Shown in pieces: positions 33,307-41,390 of a DNA stretch of 64,000 bases. Source of the stretch: Phycisphaerales bacterium (GTDB taxonomy: Bacteria > Planctomycetota > Phycisphaerae > Phycisphaerales > UBA5793); NCBI GenBank assembly GCA_020852515.1, contig JADZAS010000016.1, positions 374,155 to 438,154 of the forward strand, read 5' to 3'. The number at the start of each line of letters is the position of its first letter. The stretch's first letter is position 1. Below the pieces are notes generated by a model, which saw only the letters and a list, made by a program, of their open reading frames with translations, was not told where the DNA came from and made no database searches. The position numbers and the translations under genes were made by a program.

Positions 33307-34698
33307 CTACGGGCCATTGCTGTCCACAACGATGTCGGCGAACTCGTACCTGCCCGACCAGTAGAGCGTCGAGTCGATGTCGGCAAGAGCGCCGGCGGGA
33401 TCGCCTTCGATGATGAGGGTCCAGCGGTGGACCATTGGTATTGCTGGTGGAGTCGGTTGGCTCGTAATGGTCACGGGTACTCGCCAAGGCGGCGAGGCGA
33501 GGCGCGGGATGTATTCCCACACGCTGGCCGGCCGGTCCGGCGAAATCCACATTCCTGATCCGCTGCCAACCTGCTCGCCGTCGCAGTACAGCGTAAGCGT
33601 GATGGCAAACGCCGCAGACCCGAGCGCCTCGCCGAACTTCGGATCGGCGTCCATGTCAAACAAGATCTCCACCTTTCCAGAGGGCAGGTGCCTGAGTCGA
33701 GGACTGAGCGTCGCAATCAACTCAGCGGGAACTTCCCGTGCTTGAAGCCCATGATTGTTCGAGGCCGAGACCGTCGTGATCACTTGCTTCTGGCGACCAA
33801 TCTCCTCCCAAGTGTTCGCGGAGTCGTGGTAGCGCTCCATAATGAACTCGTATTCCACCGCACCAGTCTGCTCGGCGACGCCGATCGATCGGCTTGACGG
33901 TAAGGGGATAACTGAGTCGATGATCCGGTACGACTCGACATAGCGCTGAAAGCCGGGAGTCAGGGCATGCGCGGTCAGCCGGTAGCCGTCATTGAAAATC
34001 GCGAGTTGCGGGTGGAAACGCGCCGTGACCGTCGCACCCAAGGGCCACGCACTGCGTGTCTCCACGTGGACATACCACGAATCCTCGAGTTGCCGCATCT
34101 GCTGATCGGTGAGCAGTCCCCTTTCGTAGGCTGACTGCAGAATACCTACGGCGGGTATCTGCCAATCCGGGGCTCCGAGTTCCGGACCGTACTTGACGCG
34201 CAACGCCTTGCGTACGAGCCAGAGTTCCTGCCAGTGCATCACTCCATCGCCGGCGGACTGCAGCACGGGCACCCTCGGGAGGAACAGAAGATCCGTTCGG
34301 TAGCCCAGTTCGACGAGCAAGGGCGAGTCGTGACCGAACGGAAGGCCCGGGTCCGGCTCCTCCGGCGCGACGAGCGCAATCAGCACCGTCGTGGGCACGG
34401 CGGCGACCCAGCCTCGCTTCTGGATCGCCTCGACGCGATACACGAGATGCGACGCCGTCAGCAGCGCGAAGACGACCATCGAGTGCAGCAGGGCGCGGCG
34501 GAAGCGGATCAATCGCATCGGTCGAGAGGTGTCATGCCCGCATTCCGGGCAGCGCGGAGCGGCGCCGCCGCGCAGGTCGTAGCCGCAGGACTCGCAGTAG
34601 AGTCGGAAGCGCCGACGCCGCCACACGCGCCGGCCGACAAACCACCCCGCCCACGCCAGAGCAGCGCCGAACAAGATCCAGGATGTGACGAGCCACAT
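33307..34698 (-). CDS. Zinc-ribbon membrane protein, paralogue B of a tandem pair
   Basis: A 463-residue protein of unknown function. An N-terminal membrane helix (WLVTSWILFGAALAWAGWFV) is followed by a short zinc ribbon (CESCGYDL...CPECGH, residues ~35-57), a second membrane helix (LLHSMVVFALLTASHLV) and a ~350-residue extracytoplasmic-type domain of beta character. The first ~107 residues are nearly identical to the product of the upstream gene (34698-36113); the rest differs but keeps matching blocks (VEYEFIMER, WTLIIEGDP, STLYWSGRYEF). Its ATG shares one base with the upstream stop (TGATG), so the two are co-translated. Confidence 0.8.
   Translation of the reverse strand: MWLVTSWILFGAALAWAGWFVGRRVWRRRRFRLYCESCGYDLRGGAAPRCPECGHDTSRPMRLIRFRRALLHSMVVFALLTASHLVYRVEAIQKRGWVAAVPTTVLIALVAPEEPDPGLPFGHDSPLLVELGYRTDLLFLPRVPVLQSAGDGVMHWQELWLVRKALRVKYGPELGAPDWQIPAVGILQSAYERGLLTDQQMRQLEDSWYVHVETRSAWPLGATVTARFHPQLAIFNDGYRLTAHALTPGFQRYVESYRIIDSVIPLPSSRSIGVAEQTGAVEYEFIMERYHDSANTWEEIGRQKQVITTVSASNNHGLQAREVPAELIATLSPRLRHLPSGKVEILFDMDADPKFGEALGSAAFAITLTLYCDGEQVGSGSGMWISPDRPASVWEYIPRLASPPWRVPVTITSQPTPPAIPMVHRWTLIIEGDPAGALADIDSTLYWSGRYEFADIVVDSNGP
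34373..34695. repeat. Direct repeat copy 1 (5' part of paralogue B)
   Basis: These 323 bases align without gaps to 35782-36104, at about 95% identity counted by eye (roughly 17 differences). They encode the membrane helix, zinc ribbon and second helix of the zinc-ribbon paralogues. Outside this block the two genes are strongly diverged. Confidence 0.85.
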
Positions 34699-36113
34699 CA
34701 CTTGCCGCTCTCCACGCGCTCGACGGGGATATTCCTGAACTCGTGTTTTCCGGCCCAGTAGGAGGTAGATTGAAAGTCGCGCAGGGCGAGGATGGGGTCG
34801 CCTTCGATTTCCAACGACCAGTCCGAATGACCAGCTTTGCGGGCTCGCTCCAGCAATTCGTTGTCCAGGTCGTATTCGATGATCCACTCATCGCGATCCA
34901 CTGAGTTCTTCCACGGAAGGCGGTTTGACCACCAGCCGATGCTCTCGCCAACAAGCTCGCCATTCAGTTTCAATCGAATCCGAACGGCGAAGGTGCCGGC
35001 ACCGACGGCGTCGATCAGCGATCGGTTCCGGACAAAGTTGAGATAGACGAGACAGGACTCTGAGCCGGGAAGCGGACTCTCAATGATCTTCATACGAACG
35101 CCAATCCCCGCAACCACCTCATCGGCGATCAGGATGGGATCAAGAAGCGGTGTGTCTGCGGGCACGACCGTCGTGACGGTGCGGATTTCTCGACTCAGCT
35201 CCCGCCAGGGATGTTCGGTACCATCGCGTCGCTGAATGATGAACTCGTATTGAACTGGCCCGAGCGATTCGGCCATTCCAAGCACATCGGTGTAGTCATT
35301 CCAGTCCGGATAGGTTCCACTTGAAGTGCCCGTTGGACGAAATGAAGCCAAATGCCGGTGCGGCTCGAGAGGATGTATCTCAAAATCGAATCGCCATCCG
35401 CTGTCTATCGACAACACACCAAAGTCAGCCCGCATCTCCACCCCCTCAGGCCATTGGGGACGAGTACGAAGGTCCAGAACGACAACATCGAGTATGCGAC
35501 GGAGCTGGTCGCGCGTTGCGGCGTCGGCAGACTCCGCCGCATTCAGCAGCCACTCGGCGCTCATCTGCCAACAGGTGGGTGTATCAAAAAAGGTGAACTC
35601 CGTTTTCAGGGCCATTTCGATGGCGCACCACCACTGCCATCTCGCCATCGGGTACTCCGGACCATGCACACTGCGACGCTGAGCGTCTGGCGCAGCATCG
35701 GCGCGCTGCGCCCGGAAGGACAGCACCTCCTGCACAAGCACTGATCCTTCGTAGTCAGTAGATCCACGCTCGAACGGCAGCAGCGCAATCAGCACTGTCG
35801 TCGGCACGGCGGCGATCCAGCCTCGCTTCTGGATCGCCTCGACGCGATACACGAGATGCGACGCAGTCAGCAGCGCGAAGACGACCATCGAGTGCAGCAG
35901 GGCGCGGCGGAAGCGGATCAATCGCATCGGTCGAGAGGTGTCATGCCCGCACTCGGTGCAGCGCGGAGCGGCGCCGCCGCGCAAGTCGTAGCCGCAGGAC
36001 TCGCAGTAGAGTCGGAAGCGCCGACGCCGCCACACCCGCCGGCCGACAAACCACCCCGCCCAGCCCAATGCAGCGCCGAACAGCAACCAGGATGTGACGA
36101 GCCAGAGCACCAT
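34698..36113 (-). CDS. Zinc-ribbon membrane protein, paralogue A of a tandem pair
   Basis: First gene of the pair, 471 residues, unknown function. The layout is the same as its neighbour: membrane helix, CESCGYDL...CTECGH ribbon (the Pro of CPECG is Thr here), second membrane helix, then a large diverged domain. Shared blocks in the C-terminal part are VQYEFIIQR, the TVTTVV segment and SLEIEGD.. STSYWAGKHEF. The near-identical 5' third against a diverged 3' part points to gene conversion or to strong constraint on the membrane/zinc module. The start ATG is at 36113. Confidence 0.8.
   Translation of the reverse strand: MVLWLVTSWLLFGAALGWAGWFVGRRVWRRRRFRLYCESCGYDLRGGAAPRCTECGHDTSRPMRLIRFRRALLHSMVVFALLTASHLVYRVEAIQKRGWIAAVPTTVLIALLPFERGSTDYEGSVLVQEVLSFRAQRADAAPDAQRRSVHGPEYPMARWQWWCAIEMALKTEFTFFDTPTCWQMSAEWLLNAAESADAATRDQLRRILDVVVLDLRTRPQWPEGVEMRADFGVLSIDSGWRFDFEIHPLEPHRHLASFRPTGTSSGTYPDWNDYTDVLGMAESLGPVQYEFIIQRRDGTEHPWRELSREIRTVTTVVPADTPLLDPILIADEVVAGIGVRMKIIESPLPGSESCLVYLNFVRNRSLIDAVGAGTFAVRIRLKLNGELVGESIGWWSNRLPWKNSVDRDEWIIEYDLDNELLERARKAGHSDWSLEIEGDPILALRDFQSTSYWAGKHEFRNIPVERVESGK
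35782..36104. repeat. Direct repeat copy 2 (5' part of paralogue A)
   Basis: Partner of 34373-34695, offset by 1409 bases, same orientation and no gaps. See copy 1 for what it encodes. Confidence 0.85.
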
Positions 36114-36414
36114 CGCATTGTCCGCGCAACGGGCTTCGGGGCAACTGGCCGCGTCGTAACAACCGCTCCAGCTCGGCGCGGGCGCGCAGCGATCCTCGGC
36201 TCCTGACGGTCACAGGCCGTCTGGGCGGCTCTATTTTTCGGACTTTCTCATCCGTTTCGGCCGGTTTTTCCCCGGCGGACAACAGCGGGCACACTTACCG
36301 GCCCTCGAATCCGACAACTTGTAGGATTTTTCTCAGATTTGTGCTACTACAACCTGTCGGACTCCGTATAACTCCACCGAATCCACCGCGACCTGCATCC
36401 GGAGACCGGCCGAG
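36114..36414. other. Divergent intergenic region, zinc-ribbon pair / blaI-like gene
   Basis: These 301 bases hold no gene. They separate the minus-strand zinc-ribbon pair from the plus-strand blaI-like gene, and should contain both promoters. The only structured element noted is the paired operator at 36311-36360. Confidence 0.6.
36311..36360 (+). promoter_or_regulatory. Paired BlaI-type operator half-sites
   Basis: CCGACAACTTGTAG (36311-36324) and CTACAACCTGTCGG (36347-36360) are reverse complements of each other apart from two central bases. They are 22 bases apart. Each resembles the TACA..TGT dyad bound by BlaI/MecI/CopY repressors. The block lies 55-104 bases before the blaI-like start, where a promoter is expected, so autoregulation is likely. 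Confidence 0.6.
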
Positions 36415-36888
36415 ATGGTTGAACCGAGCAAGCCAATCAGCGATGCGGAACTCGAAGTCCTCAAGCAGTTGTGGGACAGCCAGGGCGGCGCCACCGTCCG
36501 CGCCCTCCACGAGGCGCTCCGCTCGGCCGGCCGCGACTGGGCCTACACCACCGTGCAGACGCTGCTCCAGCGCCTCGAAGAAAAGGGCTGCATCCGCAAG
36601 GACGCCTCGGAGCGGGCCCACGTCTTCAAGGCCGCCGTCTCGCGTGAAGACCTGCTGGGCAGCCAACTCGATGACCTCATGCAGCGGCTGTGCGAGGGCC
36701 AGGCCTCTCCCCTGCTGCTTTCGCTCGTCCAGCGGCGCTCGCTGTCGTCGCAGGACATCAGCGAACTGCGCCAACTGCTCAAACAGATGGAGCACGAGTC
36801 GCCGCGCGACGAGGCGGCCGCGCCGCCTTCGCCGGCCCGGCTGCGCAAGCGCCGTCGGCGCGGCGGGCGCGATGAGCCGCGCGCCTGA
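36415..36888 (+). CDS. BlaI/MecI-family transcriptional repressor
   Basis: A 157-residue winged-helix repressor. Segments typical of the family are ISDAELEVLKQLWDSQGGATVRALHEAL, then DWAYTTVQTLLQRLEEKGCIRKD and the dimer helices (LLSLVQRRSLSSQDISELRQLL). The C-terminus carries an Arg/Lys-rich tail (RLRKRRRRGGRDEPRA), which could add DNA contact. It is followed 57 bases later by an M56 peptidase gene, the standard repressor-protease pairing of bla/mec-type systems. Here the output is unlikely to be beta-lactamase, because none is nearby. Confidence 0.93.
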   Translation: MVEPSKPISDAELEVLKQLWDSQGGATVRALHEALRSAGRDWAYTTVQTLLQRLEEKGCIRKDASERAHVFKAAVSREDLLGSQLDDLMQRLCEGQASPLLLSLVQRRSLSSQDISELRQLLKQMEHESPRDEAAAPPSPARLRKRRRRGGRDEPRA

Positions 36889-36945
36889 GCGAACCACAGT
36901 TCACACGTCGGGGTGGGAGCCACGAAGAGAGAGCGGAGTCGAACC

Positions 36946-39900
36946 ATGCTTGAGTGGATCGTTGAAAACACCGTGATGGCGCTGGTCCTGGCCGCAGGCG
37001 TGTGCATCGCCTGCCGACTGTTCAAAGCCCGGCCGGCCGTGTGCCACTTCCTCTGGGTGCTCGTGCTGGTGCGCCTCGTCGCGCCGCCGGTGTCGATCAC
37101 GCACTGGCCGCCCGAGCCGATGCGCGATCGCATCAGCGGCTTCGTCGATTCGCATTCGACGCAGATCGCGTCTCAATTTGCACATTACCTGTCTCTTTCG
37201 GGAGGAGCGCTGCATGCTGACAACCGCTCCGTCAGCGCAGGTTCCGCAGCGCCGGTTCAACCCAACCCCATTGAACCGGCGCTGCTCCCGGAAGAGCAGA
37301 CCGCGCCAGCCGCTGCGGCCGCGTCGCCGCAGCCGCTGGCAGACTCCTCTTCGTCCGAGCCGGCTTCGCGGATCGCCCCCACCGCGCAGCCTTCGCCGCC
37401 GGCAGAGTCGAATGCCGTTCAATATGCCACGAACGCGTGGAACAGCGATCCGAAGGCTCAGCCGACTCAGCCGGATGAAGCCGAGTCAGCCGAGCCGATG
37501 GCGTCTGAAATGACGCTCGCGGAAATGAAGCGCGAGCAGGTCGCGTGGAAAGATCTCTACGCCGACAAGAAGTTGCTCCGCGCCGCGGCCGGCGACGCGG
37601 ACGGCTCGATGACCCTGCCGCCCTGGGCCGCGCGCTCGCTGCGCACTCTGGGTCTGGCCCTGCTGGCGATCTGGGCCGTCGGCGCGCTGGTCGCGCTGGC
37701 GATTCACATCCGGCGCATCGCCCGCTTCCACGCGGCAGCGCGGCAGGCGCCGATGGCGCCGCGGTGGCTGGCAGACCGAGTCGATCGACTCGCGGATGAA
37801 CTGGGACTCGCCGCGCCGGCGGTGCGGACGATGCGCGGCCTGAGCTCGCCGGTGATCTGGGGATTCGGCGCTCCAACGCTGCTCTGGCCGACGGGCGACG
37901 CCGCGCTGGCCCAGCACGATGCGCAGCGCTGCGATGGCATCGTCGTCCACGAACTGGCCCACCTGCGCCGCCGAGACCACTGGCTGGCGTGGTTTGAGGT
38001 CTTCGCGGTCTCGCTGCTCTGGTGGCATCCGCTGGCGCACCTGGCGTGCCGCCGGCTGCACGAGTACGCCGATCTCGCATGCGATTCGTGGGTCGTGTCG
38101 ATGCTCCCGACGCATCGCGGGCTCTACGCGGCGTCGATCGTGGACCTGATTGAACAACTTTCGACGGCTCCCCGGGCAGCGTTGGCGCTGGGGGTGGGGA
38201 CTTCGTCACGTCGCTCCCTGGTTGAAAGGAGACTCATCATGATCGTGAAAGAACGGACGGTGTGCCGGCTGTCGCCCGCGGCTGCTCTGGCCGCATTGCT
38301 GGGCGTGGCGGCGCTGGTGCCTTCGTGGGCCGGTGGCGCTTCGGGTTGGCTCGCGCCCCCGACTGAAGTCAGCATCGATCCGGCCATCGCGGCCGAACAC
38401 GGCGATCTGATCCGTGAGGCCATTCTCCAACGCCGCGCGGAAACCTTCTACAACACCAAAGACTGGCAGCGCGCCGCCGGCGCCTACGAAGCGATCCTGC
38501 AGGCCCAGCCGGACCATTCCCATGCCGCGAGTCGCCTGTCGTACTGCCTCATGGCCATGGGCGAACTCGACCGCGCTCAACAACTCCTCGAGCAGCAGAT
38601 CGAAAAGAGTCGCGAGCCGGCGATCGCGCACTACAACCTGGCCTGCGTGCTCGCGCGCCGGGGGCAGACGAACGCGGCTTTCGAACAACTCACCGCCGCC
38701 GTGAAGTACGGCTTCGATCAACTCGAACTCGTCAACACGGATTCCGATCTCGACGCCCTGCGCGACGATGACCGCTTCCGCGCCTTCGCCGGCGACGTGA
38801 ACTTCGTCGATTCGCTTCAGAAGCAGGGCCAGCAGGCCATCAACGAGGAAGACTGGGCCGCGGCGGCGGTCCACTTCGGCAAACTGGCCAGGCTCGCGCC
38901 CAATGACGGCCAGGCGCAGCACATGCTCAGTTACGCCAGTATCCTCGCCAGCCGCGACGCCGACAGCGACGCCCGGCGCGATGAGTATCTCGCGACGGCC
39001 CGCGCCGCCCAGGCGCGGCAGATCGAACTCGATCACCTCCCGGCCGTGGGCCACTACAACGCGGCGTGCGTGGATGCGATTCAGGGCCGCGTCGATTCGG
39101 GGCTGGATCATCTGGCCGCGTCGATCAATCTCGGCTTCCGCGACTTCGAACTGGTGCGCGGAGACCCCGATCTCGACGGGCTGCGCGGCAACAGCCGATT
39201 CAACGACCTCGTCGCCTCAGTCGAGAGCGCGCCGCGGCCCAAACAGGAGATCGCCGATGCGATCGAGGCCGGCGACTATCAGCACGCGGCGAAACTGCTC
39301 CAGGCGGCCGGCAAGATGGCCGATCAGAATGGCGATCTCTCGTGGTCGCTCGGCTATGCCCAGTTCGGCGACGGTGAATATGCGCAGGCGGAGCAGTCGT
39401 TCCTTCGCGCCCTGCAGCGCGGTCACGACGCCGGCGACGCTGTCTACAACCTCGCGTGCTGCGCGGCCCGCCAGGGCCGCACCACTGCGGCGCTGGGCTA
39501 TCTCGAAGCGGCGGTGCACGCGGGATTCCTCGACGCCGAGCACATGCAAGGCGACGACGATCTCGCCTCGATCCGCGACGAGAAGCGCTTCGAGGACATC
39601 ATCAACCTCGCCAACGATTCGCGCATCCTTGAGAACTTCGGCGCTGCAGACTGGAATCACCTCCTGAGCCAGTCCGAGAAGCAGATCGCCAAGGACTCGA
39701 CCAACGGCGGCGCGCACCTGCGGCAGGGATGGGCCCTGCTGCGCCTGGGCCGCTACGAAGACGCCCGCGCGGCCTTCGCGCGGCAGAGCGAACTGGGCTT
39801 TGCCCCGTCGATCGCCTCGTACAACATCGCCTGCTGCGAAACGGCCCTGGGCCGGCACGACCGGGCCATCGAGGTACTCGCCCAGCTCGCGACGCAGGAC

Positions 39901-40110
39901 CACGGCGGGATCCTCAACGCCGCATTCGTGAACTCCGATCCCGATCTGAAGGCTCTGCACAACCATCCACGCTTCAAGGAGATCGTCGCCGCGTTCGAAA
40001 AGCACGATGAGCAGATGGAAAAGACCGTGCACGTCGAGAGCCACGACGGCTCGCACGAGGTCCACTGGGAAGTGACAAACGAAGCCGAGCACGACGAGCC
40101 GGCCCGCTGA
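36946..40110 (+). CDS. BlaR1-type M56 membrane metallopeptidase with TPR-like tail
   Basis: A 1054-residue sensor protease. The N-terminal part has membrane helices (residues 5-25 and 33-58), a Pro/Ala-rich loop and another helix near 235. The M56 zinc site is VVHELAHLRRRDHW near residue 335 (HExxH) with the third ligand in HEYADLACDSW near 372. In place of a penicillin-binding sensor it has a long helical tail (residues ~490-1045). This contains four repeats of a TPR-type unit, each with YN.AC, GF and then a D.DL..LR...RF end. It presumably cuts the upstream repressor on a signal sensed by the tail. ATG 36946 is chosen. Confidence 0.88.
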   Translation: MLEWIVENTVMALVLAAGVCIACRLFKARPAVCHFLWVLVLVRLVAPPVSITHWPPEPMRDRISGFVDSHSTQIASQFAHYLSLSGGALHADNRSVSAGSAAPVQPNPIEPALLPEEQTAPAAAAASPQPLADSSSSEPASRIAPTAQPSPPAESNAVQYATNAWNSDPKAQPTQPDEAESAEPMASEMTLAEMKREQVAWKDLYADKKLLRAAAGDADGSMTLPPWAARSLRTLGLALLAIWAVGALVALAIHIRRIARFHAAARQAPMAPRWLADRVDRLADELGLAAPAVRTMRGLSSPVIWGFGAPTLLWPTGDAALAQHDAQRCDGIVVHELAHLRRRDHWLAWFEVFAVSLLWWHPLAHLACRRLHEYADLACDSWVVSMLPTHRGLYAASIVDLIEQLSTAPRAALALGVGTSSRRSLVERRLIMIVKERTVCRLSPAAALAALLGVAALVPSWAGGASGWLAPPTEVSIDPAIAAEHGDLIREAILQRRAETFYNTKDWQRAAGAYEAILQAQPDHSHAASRLSYCLMAMGELDRAQQLLEQQIEKSREPAIAHYNLACVLARRGQTNAAFEQLTAAVKYGFDQLELVNTDSDLDALRDDDRFRAFAGDVNFVDSLQKQGQQAINEEDWAAAAVHFGKLARLAPNDGQAQHMLSYASILASRDADSDARRDEYLATARAAQARQIELDHLPAVGHYNAACVDAIQGRVDSGLDHLAASINLGFRDFELVRGDPDLDGLRGNSRFNDLVASVESAPRPKQEIADAIEAGDYQHAAKLLQAAGKMADQNGDLSWSLGYAQFGDGEYAQAEQSFLRALQRGHDAGDAVYNLACCAARQGRTTAALGYLEAAVHAGFLDAEHMQGDDDLASIRDEKRFEDIINLANDSRILENFGAADWNHLLSQSEKQIAKDSTNGGAHLRQGWALLRLGRYEDARAAFARQSELGFAPSIASYNIACCETALGRHDRAIEVLAQLATQDHGGILNAAFVNSDPDLKALHNHPRFKEIVAAFEKHDEQMEKTVHVESHDGSHEVHWEVTNEAEHDEPAR

Positions 40111-40177
40111 GTCGCAACCGCGCCTGCATGCAGGTCCGCCACCGCCCCCGGCCGGACCTGCTCATGGAGGAGAGAGA

Positions 40178-40209
40178 AACCGGGCGCCGCGCGGCGCCCG
40201 GTTCTTTTT
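40178..40209 (+). terminator. Strong Rho-independent terminator after the M56 gene
   Basis: AACCGGGCGCC (40178-40188) pairs perfectly with GGCGCCCGGTT (40193-40203) across a four-base loop, and a T-rich run (to 40209) follows. It lies 68 bases past the stop and ends the blaI/M56 transcript. Confidence 0.9.
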
Positions 40210-40250
40210 CTGAACCGTCGCGCCGATCTTGTGCGAGCCGCTGATTCGGT

Positions 40251-40279
40251 CGTTCCAGTGCTGCACCGCACTTGGAACG
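40251..40279. other. Hairpin in the 40111-40341 gap
   Basis: CGTTCCAGTGC and GCACTTGGAACG pair around a six-base loop, with one unpaired base. There is no T-run, so it is not a classical terminator. It lies between the M56 terminator and the end of the minus-strand zinc-ribbon gene. Confidence 0.35.
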
Positions 40280-40341
40280 GATGCACCGGACATCGAGATT
40301 GACGCCGCAAAAACCTCGTTGCGTAAATCGAGCCCACTCGC

Positions 40342-40914
40342 CTATTCCGATTCTCGCCGCCAGAGTACCGTTGTGTTGGCCGCAAATGCCGGGAATGCCA
40401 CCTTGTGCCACCAGCCCTCATCCCGAAGAGCGAAGTGCTGGGGTAGTGCACGAGTCAGTTCGGCAAACCCGACCATCTCTTCATCGACTTCAAGGCGCTC
40501 TACCCGGCCGGCCACCTCGTATTCGAAGAGGAGACAAACACGTTCATAGGCAAACACATCGATCTTGTACGCCGTGATGCACCTGGTGCACGCGAACGGA
40601 ACCTGGGTGATTCTGCCTCTCGGCGATTCATATTGCAACTCAGTCGACCGAACCTCGATCCTCCCGCGCTTCCAGTTTTCGAGAGTGTGTCGTTGGGCGC
40701 CGCATTCCGGACACCGGTCTCCCTCCAATCCGTGCAGGTCGTATCCGCACTGACGGCAGGTGCGCCCCATGCTCTCTATTGCTTCTCTCATGGCCGCAGA
40801 TTGCTTGCGCCAGAAGTCGGGATGACGCTTGAGGAACCACCTTTCGATATACTCCCAAAGCACCACCGCCACAATCACGGCAAGTACGAGCAGGATGATT
40901 ACAATCCAGTCCAT
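40342..40914 (-). CDS. Zinc-ribbon membrane protein, unknown
   Basis: A 190-residue protein of unknown function. It starts with one membrane helix (DWIVIILLVLAVIVAVVLWEYI), then a basic helix and the zinc ribbon CRQCGYDLHGL...CPECG near residues 52-72. A soluble C-terminal part of ~110 residues has no recognised family. The ATG at 40914 is given; a GTG at 40929 that shares one base with the upstream stop is also possible and would add five residues. It is the last gene of the minus-strand run from 45.5 kb. Confidence 0.75.
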   Translation of the reverse strand: MDWIVIILLVLAVIVAVVLWEYIERWFLKRHPDFWRKQSAAMREAIESMGRTCRQCGYDLHGLEGDRCPECGAQRHTLENWKRGRIEVRSTELQYESPRGRITQVPFACTRCITAYKIDVFAYERVCLLFEYEVAGRVERLEVDEEMVGFAELTRALPQHFALRDEGWWHKVAFPAFAANTTVLWRRESE

Positions 40915-40928
40915 GCAGCAGTCCCGCA

Positions 40929-41357
40929 CTATTGATGATCAGGCGCAGGCGGATCACACTGTTGTTCCGATCCGCACTCCGGACATCGCTCGTGCTTCAG
41001 ACCGCGCAGGTCGTAGCCGCACTGGCGACAGGCGTTGGGCGGCGGCGGATATTCCTGCAGGAGCCGGTCCGCCAGCGGAACCATGATGATGAACGTTACA
41101 ATCGTGCCGAGGATCGCGGCGCTATCGGCCACGGTCTGCCACAGGACGATGCCCAGCACGATCGGCGGCAGGTAAACCATGCACCACACCAGCCACGCCG
41201 CGCGATAGCGCATCATCTCGCAGGTCCAGGGCAGAAAGGCGATGCCGACCAGCGGCGCTCCGCACGGCCCGCCGACGAAAAGCAGCAGCGAGCCGAAGAT
41301 GTTCGCCAAGAGAATGAACGCCGTGCTCGAGTACCGCGGCGGGTCGCTGACGTTCAT
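40929..41357 (-). CDS. Zinc-ribbon membrane protein, unknown
   Basis: A 142-residue protein with about four hydrophobic segments (TAFILLANIFGSLLLFVGG, LVWCMVYLPPIVLGIVLW, ILGTIVTFIIMVPL among them). It ends with a zinc ribbon, CRQCGYDLRGLKHERCPECG, near the C-terminus (residues ~110-130). Unlike the other zinc-ribbon proteins in the window, the ribbon is at the C-terminal end. It lies 33 bases after nuoH and its stop overlaps or abuts the next start. Confidence 0.75.
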   Translation of the reverse strand: MNVSDPPRYSSTAFILLANIFGSLLLFVGGPCGAPLVGIAFLPWTCEMMRYRAAWLVWCMVYLPPIVLGIVLWQTVADSAAILGTIVTFIIMVPLADRLLQEYPPPPNACRQCGYDLRGLKHERCPECGSEQQCDPPAPDHQ

Positions 41358-41390
41358 GAGGATGGCGACTCTCCCGCTGCGGAAGCCTGA

